NCBI GenBank assembly: GCA_947167555.1
Contig: CAMVIO010000062.1
Location: forward strand, 1-9,281
Direction: 5' to 3'
Origin: an uncultured Selenomonadales bacterium
GTDB lineage: Bacteria; Bacillota; Negativicutes; Selenomonadales; Selenomonadaceae
Length of the DNA: 9,281 bases
A program made the position numbers and the translations under genes. Below the pieces are notes generated by a model that saw only the letters and a program-made list of their open reading frames with translations, was not told where the DNA came from and did no database searches. Positions within the stretch are counted from its first letter, which is position 1; each line of letters begins with the position of its first letter. Below, one piece after another: positions 1 through 5,688 of the stretch.

Positions 1-90
1 CCCCTGCCCCTCTCCATGGTGATGACCGCAATGCTCTCCTTCTCCGTGGTGATGGCCGCAGGCTTCTCCTTCTCCGTGATGGTGGCCGCA
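1..90 (-). repeat. In-frame 30-nt tandem repeat encoding a Cys/Gly/His-rich tail
   Basis: Three successive 30-nt units encode CGHHHGEGEA, CGHHHGEGEH and CGHHHGEGQG (units at 90-61, 60-31 and 30-1, reading leftward). Each unit has one Cys and three consecutive His, so the tail should bind transition metals. The array may continue past the window edge. The DNA copies differ mostly at synonymous positions and at the last codons, as expected of a coding repeat that expanded by duplication. Confidence 0.85.
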
Positions 91-411
91 GGACTCGTCC
101 GGGTTGTAAGCGAGATTTCCGGCGAGATAGGCCGCCACCGCGTCGTCGGCTTTCCCCGTAACGCCCGGATAAAGGCGGATACCCACTTCTTGCAGGGCGT
201 TCCGCGCGCCCATGCCAATGCCGCCGCAAATCAGCGTCTCCGCCTCGGCGGCGCGGAGGAATCCCGCCAGCGCGCCGTGACCCGTGCCGTTGGTGTCGAT
301 GATTTGCGCGTTTTTCACTTCCCCGTTCTCCACGTCGTACAGCTTGAACTGCTCCGTATGGCCGAAGTGCTGTCCCACCAGTTCATTTTCATAAGTAACC
401 GCGATTCTCAT
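1..411 (-). CDS. NifX/NafY-type dinitrogenase iron-molybdenum cofactor-binding protein, 3' end cut by window edge
   Basis: Read leftward from an ATG at 411-409, the frame stays open to base 1, giving 137 codons with no stop seen. The N-terminus (MRIAVTYENELVGQHFGHTEQF), the central glycine-rich LICGGIGMGARNAL and the following GIRLYPGVTGKADDAVAAYL are typical of the PF02579 family, whose members bind iron-molybdenum or simpler Fe-S/metal clusters. Residues 1 to about 107 form that domain; after NPDES the protein runs into tandem CGHHHGEGE-type repeats, a likely metal-binding tail. The start is supported by an AGAGGAGAG ribosome binding site about 7 nt upstream. No nitrogenase genes are visible, so a role in nitrogen fixation is not implied; stand-alone members occur widely in anaerobes with largely unknown roles. 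It has its own promoter (448-476) and lies downstream of, and co-directional with, the DUF389 gene. The family call is firm; the biological role is not. Confidence 0.88.
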   Translation of the reverse strand, partial: MRIAVTYENELVGQHFGHTEQFKLYDVENGEVKNAQIIDTNGTGHGALAGFLRAAEAETLICGGIGMGARNALQEVGIRLYPGVTGKADDAVAAYLAGNLAYNPDESCGHHHGEGEACGHHHGEGEHCGHHHGEGQG

Positions 412-440
412 ACTGCTCTCTCCTCTTAAAATATGCTAAC

Positions 441-450
441 AATCATGATT
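441..450. promoter_or_regulatory. 10-bp perfect palindrome at the expected transcription start
   Basis: AATCATGATT is a perfect 10-bp palindrome that overlaps the last bases of the -10 hexamer and the predicted start of transcription of the NifX-like gene. Its position would suit a repressor operator, but ten bases in an AT-rich spacer could arise by chance. No regulator is recognised nearby. Confidence 0.25.
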
Positions 451-476
451 ATATTGTCTTTTTTGTCATATATCAA
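448..476 (-). promoter_or_regulatory. Sigma-A-type promoter for the NifX-like gene
   Basis: On the minus strand TTGATA (476-471) is followed by exactly 17 nt and a perfect TATAAT (453-448). Transcription would start near 441, leaving a leader of about 30 nt before the ATG at 411. The -35 hexamer overlaps the stop codon of the DUF389 gene (475-473), so the two genes are packed tightly but the second can be transcribed alone. No experimental support is available from sequence. Confidence 0.72.
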
Positions 477-1861
477 TAATCAAGCGCGGATTCTTCCTCC
501 CCGTCCGCGAAAATCGCAAGTTCCACAGGCTTTCCCGCCTCCGCCGTGAACCATTGGCGGAGTTTTTCTTCCTCGTCCGGCTCGACGGGCGCGGACAGGC
601 GCACGATGGCGAGGAATTTCGGGTATGTCACGTTCCCTTTCCCGTCCTCCGCCGTGAGAGACGCGCCCTCCGCGGAGAGGAACGCGGGGAACAGGATTTT
701 CGCCTTCGCGGAAATGTCCCGCAGGAGTTTCCGGTCTTTTTCCTGCTGCTGGTAGGCGGGCGCGTAGCGGAGGCTTTTTTGCTTGTATTTTTTCAGTTCC
801 TCCTGCGCGTCCGCCAGTGCCGCGCCGCCCACCGAGTTCCATTCCGACGCCACGATGTTTTGCAGGTCTTCTTCCCGCACCATGCCGCTGGTGTCGTTCT
901 GCACGATTTTCAGCTCCATGCCCCGCAGGTGGGAATATTCCTCCATCTTTTCCCGCAATGTACCGATCTCCTCCGCCGACATCATCCGGCCCAACAGCAG
1001 GACTTCCAATTCTTTTTTCTCGCCGCGCAGGACATGGGACACCGCTTGCAGGTCATCGGCGCGGAAATTCTGCTGCACAAATTCTTTCGCCTGCACATCC
1101 GCGAGATTTTGCCGCACGCTTTGCCAAGCCATATACAGGCTGGGCAAAAGAATCAGGACGCCCATCGTCAGCAGATATTTCCGCTGTCTCTGGAAAAGAG
1201 CCTCGTCGATTCGCTCCTTCGGCGAAAGGTTCAGGATTTTCAGCACCAAATAGGCGGAAAAGCAGATGAAAAACGCGTTGATGAAAAAGAGGTACAGCGC
1301 GCCGAAGAAAAATTTCCCGGACTGGTGCGCGATGCCGTAGCCCGCCGTGCAGAGGGGCGGCATCAGCGCCGTGGCGATGGCGACGCCGGGGATGACGTTG
1401 CCCCGCTCCGCCCGGGTCAGCCCGATAATGCCCGCCAAGCCGCCAAAGGTTGCGATCAAAACGTCCCAAGTCGTCGGCTCGGTGCGGGCAATCAGCTCCG
1501 CCGACGGCGTGTGGATGGGGGACAGGTAAAAATAAATCGCCGACGCCAGCAGGGAAAAGACGACCTGGATCAAAAGCGTTTTCGCGGAATCCCGCACATA
1601 GCCGATATTGTAGACCGCCATGCCGTAGCCGATGGCGAGGATGGCCCCCATCAGCGGCGAAATGAGCATCGCGCCGATGACCACCGCGGTGCTGTTCATG
1701 TTCACCCCGATGGACGCGATGAAAATGGCGAGGACGAGGATGCACATATTCGAGCCTTTGAGCGTCGCGCCGGAATGGATGCGCTCCGTGATTTCCTCCT
1801 CCGTGGCCCGGTCTTCATGCAGGCTGAAAAGGTCCGCCAGTTGTGCGCGAAATGTTTCCAT
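473..1861 (-). CDS. DUF389 family multi-pass membrane protein
   Basis: The product is 462 residues, starting METFRAQLADLF. About residues 35 to 250 form a hydrophobic core with six or seven likely membrane segments. It contains the glycine/proline-rich blocks IGVNMNSTAVVIGAMLISPLMG and GNVIPGVAIATALMPPLCTAGYG, which are characteristic of the DUF389 (PF04087) family. The remaining ~210 residues are hydrophilic and probably cytosolic; no known enzyme motif is visible there. Biochemical function of the family is unknown. An in-frame ATG 33 nt upstream (1894) would add MKKSDREENDS, but its only purine-rich stretch abuts the ATG. The start at 1861 has AGAGAGG 11 nt upstream, and the candidate promoter at 1907-1935 would put the transcript start near 1900, too close to 1894. 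I therefore prefer 1861. The NifX-like gene follows 61 nt after the stop. Family confidence is high; start confidence is moderate. Confidence 0.87.
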   Translation of the reverse strand: METFRAQLADLFSLHEDRATEEEITERIHSGATLKGSNMCILVLAIFIASIGVNMNSTAVVIGAMLISPLMGAILAIGYGMAVYNIGYVRDSAKTLLIQVVFSLLASAIYFYLSPIHTPSAELIARTEPTTWDVLIATFGGLAGIIGLTRAERGNVIPGVAIATALMPPLCTAGYGIAHQSGKFFFGALYLFFINAFFICFSAYLVLKILNLSPKERIDEALFQRQRKYLLTMGVLILLPSLYMAWQSVRQNLADVQAKEFVQQNFRADDLQAVSHVLRGEKKELEVLLLGRMMSAEEIGTLREKMEEYSHLRGMELKIVQNDTSGMVREEDLQNIVASEWNSVGGAALADAQEELKKYKQKSLRYAPAYQQQEKDRKLLRDISAKAKILFPAFLSAEGASLTAEDGKGNVTYPKFLAIVRLSAPVEPDEEEKLRQWFTAEAGKPVELAIFADGEEESALDY

Positions 1862-1906
1862 AGAATCATTTTCCTCTCTATCAGATTTCTTCATTCCCTT
1901 GTGCCT

Positions 1907-1935
1907 ATCTTACCATATCCCGCGCATTGCCGCAA
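1907..1935 (-). promoter_or_regulatory. Candidate promoter for the DUF389 gene (extended -10)
   Basis: On the minus strand TTGCGG (1935-1930), a 17-nt spacer and TAAGAT (1912-1907) preceded by TG one base earlier form a weak -35 with an extended -10. It lies just past the leftward terminator at 1934-1968, so the DUF389 gene would be transcribed independently of whatever once lay upstream. Motif strength is modest. Confidence 0.4.
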
Positions 1936-1968
1936 AAAACGCCGGACGATGATTTTCGTCCGGCGTTT
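1934..1968 (-). terminator. Rho-independent terminator reading leftward
   Basis: AAACGCCGGACGA (1937-1949) pairs perfectly with TCGTCCGGCGTTT (1956-1968), giving a 13-bp stem with a 6-nt loop. Read on the minus strand it is followed by a run of six T (1939-1934), the classical arrangement; on the plus strand the T tract is interrupted. It therefore belongs to a minus-strand gene to its right. The only candidate is the 37-codon remnant ending at 1975, seven bases away. Confidence 0.8.
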
Positions 1969-1974
1969 CTTCCG

Positions 1975-2088
1975 TCAGCAATGGAACTGCCCCGCCAAAA
2001 TCCCGAAGCTGGCGTTGCTATGGATCGCCGTGTCGGGAATCAGCACATACCGCCAAGGCTTGACAAGGATTTTACAATACCTGCCTTT
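1975..2088 (-). pseudogene. C-terminal remnant of a lost minus-strand gene
   Basis: Between an in-frame stop at 2091-2089 and a stop at 1977-1975, 37 codons stay open on the minus strand with no start codon. The last 29 (KPWRYVLIPDTAIHSN, then ASFGILAGQFHC) read like a real protein end: mixed hydrophobic and polar, with Trp, Pro and Cys. They are followed directly by a strong terminator with the matching orientation. Codons before KPW overlap the candidate Pho box and look less protein-like, so the breakpoint may lie near 2064. The WRYVLIP segment reminds me of the C-terminal ends of some helicase/restriction-type proteins, but that is memory-based and weak. I call this the tail of a deleted gene; chance coding-like sequence is the alternative. 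Confidence 0.45.
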
Positions 2089-2114
2089 TTAACTTTACGC
2101 CCGCGATTTATGCT
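2060..2114 (+). promoter_or_regulatory. Candidate Pho-box promoter of the pst operon
   Basis: TTGACA (2060-2065) and TTTACA (2071-2076) are direct repeats with an 11-bp period, like the TT(A/T/C)A(C/T)A repeats bound by PhoP/PhoB regulators in Firmicutes. Further partial matches TTTAAC (2088-2093) and TTTACG (2094-2099) lie between them and a -10-like TATGCT (2109-2114). No good -35 is spaced for that -10, as expected for an activator-dependent promoter. A start near 2121 would leave a leader of about 40 nt before pstS. The call is inferred from motif, spacing and the gene downstream. Confidence 0.5.
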
Positions 2115-2126
2115 TTGAAGCGTAAA
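2094..2126 (+). promoter_or_regulatory. 7-bp inverted repeat spanning the pstS -10 region
   Basis: TTTACGC (2094-2100) is repeated inverted as GCGTAAA (2120-2126) with 19 nt between, bracketing the -10-like TATGCT. It could be a protein-binding site or simply the overlap of a Pho-box half with chance sequence. The right arm would be at the very 5' end of the transcript, so an RNA hairpin is unlikely. Confidence 0.25.
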
Positions 2127-2159
2127 AACAAAATCTTGAATCCAAAGGAGTGCAGCGTT

Positions 2160-2966
2160 ATGAAAAAATGTATCCACGTTCTTCTCATTGCCATGATGGC
2201 AGCCGCCGCATTGACCGGATGCGCCGGACACAAGGAGGGCTCGGTTTCCGTCGACGGCTCCACCTCTATGGAAAAAGTGATCGGCGCTTTGGGCGAATCT
2301 TTTAAGAAAGCCAATCCGGGAACTTCCTTTGCTTATAATCCCACCGGCTCCGGTTCCGGCATAAAGGCTGTTTTAGACGGCCGCTGCGATATCGGGCTTT
2401 CCTCCCGCCATCTAAAGGACGAGGAAAAGGCAAACGGCTTGACCGAGACGGTTTTGGCTTATGATGGCATCGCCATGATTGTCCATCCGGAAAATCCTGT
2501 TTCGCATCTTACGCTGGAACAAATCGCAGCGATTTATACCAACGAAATCACGAACTGGAACGAAGTCGGCGGCAGCGACGGCAAAATCGTTTTGATTGGC
2601 CGAGAAGCGGGTTCCGGCACTCGCGACGGCTTTGAATCCATCGCCGGCGTCAAGGACGCCTGCAAGTATCAGCAGGAACTGACGTCCACGGGAGACGTCA
2701 TCGCGACTGTCTCGGGAAACCAAAACGCTATCGGCTATGCCTCTTTGGCGTCCGTCAAAAAGAGCGTAAAAACGGTTTCCGTGGGCGGGGTGGCTCCCAG
2801 CGAAGCGTCCATCAAAGACGGCAGCTATAAAATGCAGCGTCCTTTTGTGCTGGTTACCAAAAAAGACGCAGCGCTTTCCAAAACCGCCCAAAAGTTCTTT
2901 GGCTACATCACCTCCGCTGCGGCAGACAAGATTATCGCCGCTGCCGGTGTTGTCCCTGCCCGCTGA
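2160..2966 (+). CDS. pstS: Phosphate ABC transporter, phosphate-binding lipoprotein PstS
   Basis: The 268-residue product begins with a lipoprotein signal peptide: MKK, a hydrophobic stretch, then the lipobox LTGC with the lipidated Cys at residue 21. The mature protein would be anchored on the outer face of the cytoplasmic membrane and deliver inorganic phosphate to PstC/PstA. Phosphate-binding signatures are visible: DGSTSMEK (32-39), PTGSGSGIK (61-69), CDIGLSSR with Asp77, and GREAGSGTRDGF with Arg148 and SGT (152-154). GNQNAIGYASLASV near residue 185 is another family hallmark. It is shorter than the E. coli protein but normal for Firmicutes. I chose the ATG at 2160, preceded by AAAGGAG 9 nt upstream. 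The in-frame ATG at 2115 would put 15 hydrophilic residues before the signal peptide. It is the first gene of the pst-pho operon and probably PhoB-controlled. Confidence 0.97.
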   Translation: MKKCIHVLLIAMMAAAALTGCAGHKEGSVSVDGSTSMEKVIGALGESFKKANPGTSFAYNPTGSGSGIKAVLDGRCDIGLSSRHLKDEEKANGLTETVLAYDGIAMIVHPENPVSHLTLEQIAAIYTNEITNWNEVGGSDGKIVLIGREAGSGTRDGFESIAGVKDACKYQQELTSTGDVIATVSGNQNAIGYASLASVKKSVKTVSVGGVAPSEASIKDGSYKMQRPFVLVTKKDAALSKTAQKFFGYITSAAADKIIAAAGVVPAR

Positions 2967-3035
2967 GGATATGCGCCGTTTCCCTCCTATAAATTTTCGC
3001 TCCATTTTTATAAAAGAATCGTATGATTATATGGA

Positions 3036-3058
3036 GAGGCGGCGGTTCTCGCCGTTTC
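3036..3058 (+). other. Hairpin in the pstS-pstC spacer
   Basis: The 116-nt spacer between pstS and pstC holds one clear inverted repeat: GAGGCGGCG (3036-3044) and CGCCGTTTC (3050-3058), nine pairs including two G-U, with loop GTTCT. No T run follows, so it is not a standard terminator. It could protect the 3' end of a pstS-only transcript, which would let the binding protein be made in excess over the permease. The pstC ribosome binding site follows 9 nt later. Confidence 0.4.
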
Positions 3059-3082
3059 CCGATGCACAGGGGAGGTTCGGGC

Positions 3083-3955
3083 ATGAAGAAAAAGGATTGG
3101 ACGGAAAACATCATTTGCGGGATTTTTCTTGTACTGGGGCTCATCACTGTCGGCTGTGTTTTGCTCATTTCCGTATATCTGATTATTTCCGGAATCCCCG
3201 CAATCCGCGAAATCGGCCTCACAAAGTTCTTGCTCGGCAAGGAATGGGCTCCTACCGCATCGCAACCCAGATACGGCATTTTGCCCTTTATTTTGTCCAG
3301 TATCTACGGCACGGCGGGCGCAATCCTGATCGGCGTCCCCCTTGGCTTCTTTACTGCGGTATATCTGGCAAAGCTGGCGCCGGCAAAAATAAAAACCGTT
3401 ATGGAAAGCGTGGTCAGTCTGCTTGCGGGGATTCCGTCCGTGGTTTATGGGCTTGCAGGCATGATGGTATTGGTCCCCGGCATCCGCAAATTTTTTAACG
3501 TGCCGGACGGCGCCAGTTTGCTGGCGGCGATGATTGTCCTGGCGATCATGATCCTGCCGTCCATCATTCATGTTTCCATGGCCGCGCTGGAAGCTGTCCC
3601 GAAGGAATACGAGGACGCCTCCTTTGCCCTTGGCGCATCGCCTTTGGAAACTTATTTCAGGATTTCTGTCCCGGCGGCAAAAAGCGGCCTGGGCGCTGCG
3701 ATCGTTTTGGGCGTCGGCCGGGCCATCGGCGAAGCGATGGCAGTCGTGATGGTATCCGGCAATGTGGCGAATATGCCTTCCCTGTTTGCAAGCGTCCGTT
3801 TTTTGACTACGGCGGTAGCAAGCGAAATGGCATATTCCGGCGGCTTGCATCGTGAAGCGTTGTTCTCGATTGCCCTTGTCCTGTTTCTCTTTATCATGCT
3901 CATCAACGCCGCTTTGCATTTCTTCCTCAAGGGACATACGGCGAATTCCCAATAA
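3083..3955 (+). CDS. pstC: Phosphate ABC transporter permease PstC
   Basis: The 290-residue inner-membrane protein has about six hydrophobic segments, the first at residues 10-35. After the RYGILPFILSSIYGTAGAI segment comes the binding-protein-dependent transport domain (PF00528) with the EAA loop at about residues 174-195 (YEDASFALGASPLETYFRI), which contacts the ATPase PstB. VGRAIGEAMAVVMVSGN after it is typical of PstC. Start: ATG at 3083 has AGGGGAGG 7 nt upstream, whereas the in-frame ATG at 3023 would add 20 non-family residues (MIIWRGGGSRRFP...) and lacks a good site. It pairs with PstA to form the phosphate channel. The stop is followed by a 126-nt structured spacer before pstA, unusual for subunits needed in equal amounts. 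Confidence 0.96.
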   Translation: MKKKDWTENIICGIFLVLGLITVGCVLLISVYLIISGIPAIREIGLTKFLLGKEWAPTASQPRYGILPFILSSIYGTAGAILIGVPLGFFTAVYLAKLAPAKIKTVMESVVSLLAGIPSVVYGLAGMMVLVPGIRKFFNVPDGASLLAAMIVLAIMILPSIIHVSMAALEAVPKEYEDASFALGASPLETYFRISVPAAKSGLGAAIVLGVGRAIGEAMAVVMVSGNVANMPSLFASVRFLTTAVASEMAYSGGLHREALFSIALVLFLFIMLINAALHFFLKGHTANSQ

Positions 3956-4081
3956 AACCTAAACGATGACATGAGGAATTTTGATAGAGCCCGGCCTTGC
4001 GGCTGGCCGTCTCCCGCCTCCCCGCAAACCGGCGGACAGGAAGCCCGCTTGCAGCCACGACGAAAATAAGGATGTGCGGCT
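3956..4081 (+). other. GC-rich, potentially structured spacer between pstC and pstA
   Basis: This 126-nt gap contains two competing foldings. In one, CGGCC (3992-3996) pairs with GGCCG (4005-4009). In the other, the segment 3991-4002 (CCGGCCTTGCGG) pairs with 4022-4032 (CCGCAA, one unpaired A, CCGG) around a 19-nt loop. No T run follows either, so it is not an ordinary terminator. The pstA ribosome binding site AAGGA (4068-4072) lies just downstream. I see no small gene with a ribosome binding site here. It may be a regulatory leader or a dispersed intergenic repeat; neither can be shown from this window. Confidence 0.4.
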
Positions 4082-4939
4082 ATGCTTGGAAATCAACTTT
4101 CTTGGAAGAGGAAAACCTATATCGGCCTGATGGAAGTCCTGATGTATCTCTGCACAGGGCTTACCGCGGCACTGGCACTGTTTCTTGTCGGCTATGTCTT
4201 GCTTCGCGGCCTCCACGGCATCACTTGGCAGTTTCTCAGCACAGAGCCGAGCTACTTGTCGGGCACCATCGGAATCCTCCCCAATCTCTTGAACACAATC
4301 TACATCATTTTTGCCACGCTGGTCCTTGTCCTGCCCCTTGGCATCGGCGCTGCCGTCTACCTGACAGAGTACGCAGGCAACAGGAAAATCGTCGGGATGA
4401 TCGAGTATGCGGCGGAAACGCTCTCCGGCATTCCATCGATCATTTACGGTTTAGCGGGGATGCTCTTTTTTTCCAACCATCTTGGAAGCTGCCTGTTGGC
4501 CGGCGCGCTGACGCTGGTCATCATGAATCTTCCCGTCGTTATGCGCACGACGCAGGAGAGTTTGAAAACAGTCCCGCAAGGCTACCGTGAAGGCGCTTTT
4601 GCGCTCGGCGCCGGAAAATGGCGTGCAATCCGTACGGTCGTCATGCCGGCCTGTGTTGACGGCGTGATTACCGGATGCATTCTTGTGGTCGGGCGCATTC
4701 TGGGAGAATCCGCCGCATTGCTGTTTTCAGCCGGGTTCGCCCATGCGCTCCACGGCGTCTTGGACGGCTTGATGCGCCCGGGAGCAACGCTGACCGTCGC
4801 CTTGTATGTATATGCGAAAGACCAAGGGGAATTTGGCGCAGCGTTTGCGATTGCCGCGCTCCTGATGGCACTGACGGTTTTCATCAATCTATGCACCGCC
4901 CTGACAGGCAAATATTGCAAAAGGAAGAACAGTATATGA
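4082..4939 (+). CDS. pstA: Phosphate ABC transporter permease PstA
   Basis: The 285-residue membrane protein starts MLGNQLSWKRKTYIG, with the first membrane segment at about residues 20-42. The transport domain begins near GTIGILPNLLNTIYIIFATLVLVLPLGIGAAVYLTEYA, a block highly typical of PstA. The EAA loop is at about 168-187 (YREGAFALGAGKWRAIRTVV), and GRILGESAALLFSAG follows. It forms the phosphate channel with PstC and couples to PstB in the cytosol. The ATG at 4082 has AAGGA 9 nt upstream. Its stop overlaps the pstB start by 4 nt (ATGA at 4936-4939), so the two are probably translationally coupled. Confidence 0.96.
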   Translation: MLGNQLSWKRKTYIGLMEVLMYLCTGLTAALALFLVGYVLLRGLHGITWQFLSTEPSYLSGTIGILPNLLNTIYIIFATLVLVLPLGIGAAVYLTEYAGNRKIVGMIEYAAETLSGIPSIIYGLAGMLFFSNHLGSCLLAGALTLVIMNLPVVMRTTQESLKTVPQGYREGAFALGAGKWRAIRTVVMPACVDGVITGCILVVGRILGESAALLFSAGFAHALHGVLDGLMRPGATLTVALYVYAKDQGEFGAAFAIAALLMALTVFINLCTALTGKYCKRKNSI

Positions 4940-5688
4940 ACAGGATGACTGTCAAAGATTTGTGCCTATGGTATGGCAATTCCCAAGCACTCAAAAATAT
5001 CAGCATGGAGATTCCGGAAAAAAGCATAACGGCCTTGATTGGCTCGTCAGGCTGCGGAAAATCCACGTTCCTGAAAACATTGAACCGCATGAACGATTTG
5101 ATCCCTATTGTAAAAATCACCGGCAGCGTCTATTATGGCGGTGAAGATATTTACGCTTCCGGCGTGGATGTGAAGGAACTGCGCCGCCAAGTGGGCATGG
5201 TGTTCCAGAAACCCAATCCTTTTCCCATGAGCATTTATGATAATATCGCCTACGGCCCCCGCACGCACGGTGTCACCTCCAAAGCGGCGCTCGATGATAT
5301 TGTTGAGCGGTCCCTGCGTGGCGCCGCGCTTTGGGACGAGGCAAAGGACAGATTGAAGAAAAACGCTTTGGGCTTGTCCGGCGGACAGCAGCAGCGCCTG
5401 TGCATCGCAAGAGCCTTGGCGGTGGAGCCGCGCGTGCTTTTGATGGACGAGCCGACCAGCGCGCTTGACCCTATCGCCGCCTCAAAAATCGAAGAGCTTG
5501 CCATTTCACTGAAAGAAAACTATACGATCATCATTGTTACCCACAATATGCAGCAAGCGGTCCGCATTTCCGATCAAACAGCGTTTTTCCTGCTGGGCGA
5601 ACTGATCGAATACGGCGGCACGGAAACGCTGTTCTCGCAGCCGAAGGACAAGCGCACCGAGGATTATATTACGGGGAGGTTTGGATAA
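4936..5688 (+). CDS. pstB: Phosphate ABC transporter ATP-binding protein PstB
   Basis: The 250-residue ATPase powers phosphate import from the cytosolic face. All expected motifs are intact: Walker A GSSGCGKST (36-44), Q-loop VFQKPNPFPMSIYDN (89-103, the PNPFPMSIYDN form being specific to PstB), signature LSGGQ (147-151), Walker B VLLMDEPTSALDP (167-179) and the switch His203 in VTHNMQQA. The start at 4936 gives the canonical N-terminus MNRMTVKDLCLWYGNSQALKN; AAGGA lies 10 nt upstream. The longer open frame to the left, inside pstA, is not protein-like. The stop codon shares one base with the phoU start (TAATG). Confidence 0.98.
   Translation: MNRMTVKDLCLWYGNSQALKNISMEIPEKSITALIGSSGCGKSTFLKTLNRMNDLIPIVKITGSVYYGGEDIYASGVDVKELRRQVGMVFQKPNPFPMSIYDNIAYGPRTHGVTSKAALDDIVERSLRGAALWDEAKDRLKKNALGLSGGQQQRLCIARALAVEPRVLLMDEPTSALDPIAASKIEELAISLKENYTIIIVTHNMQQAVRISDQTAFFLLGELIEYGGTETLFSQPKDKRTEDYITGRFG

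Noticed and set aside
1..90. Short-period direct repeats resembling a CRISPR or minisatellite
   Set aside because: The 30-nt period is exactly in frame and encodes CGHHHGEGE units of the NifX-like protein; there are no unique spacers.
554..2092. A 512-codon open frame on the plus strand antisense to the DUF389 gene
   Set aside because: It mirrors a clear membrane protein on the other strand. Its translation is rich in Arg, His and Gln with no domain, as produced by GC-rich third positions, and it runs through the terminator at 1934-1968.
2115..2159. Upstream ATG that would lengthen PstS by 15 residues
   Set aside because: It would place a hydrophilic stretch before the signal peptide, and it sits almost at the predicted transcription start. 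The ATG at 2160 has a good ribosome binding site and a normal lipoprotein signal.
3036..3058. The pstS-pstC hairpin as a transcription terminator
   Set aside because: No T run follows the stem and the operon clearly continues, so I list it only as a possible RNA-processing or stability element.
3008..3952. A 314-codon open frame on the minus strand antisense to pstC
   Set aside because: It is low-complexity, polar sequence opposite an unmistakable permease gene; a codon-bias shadow.
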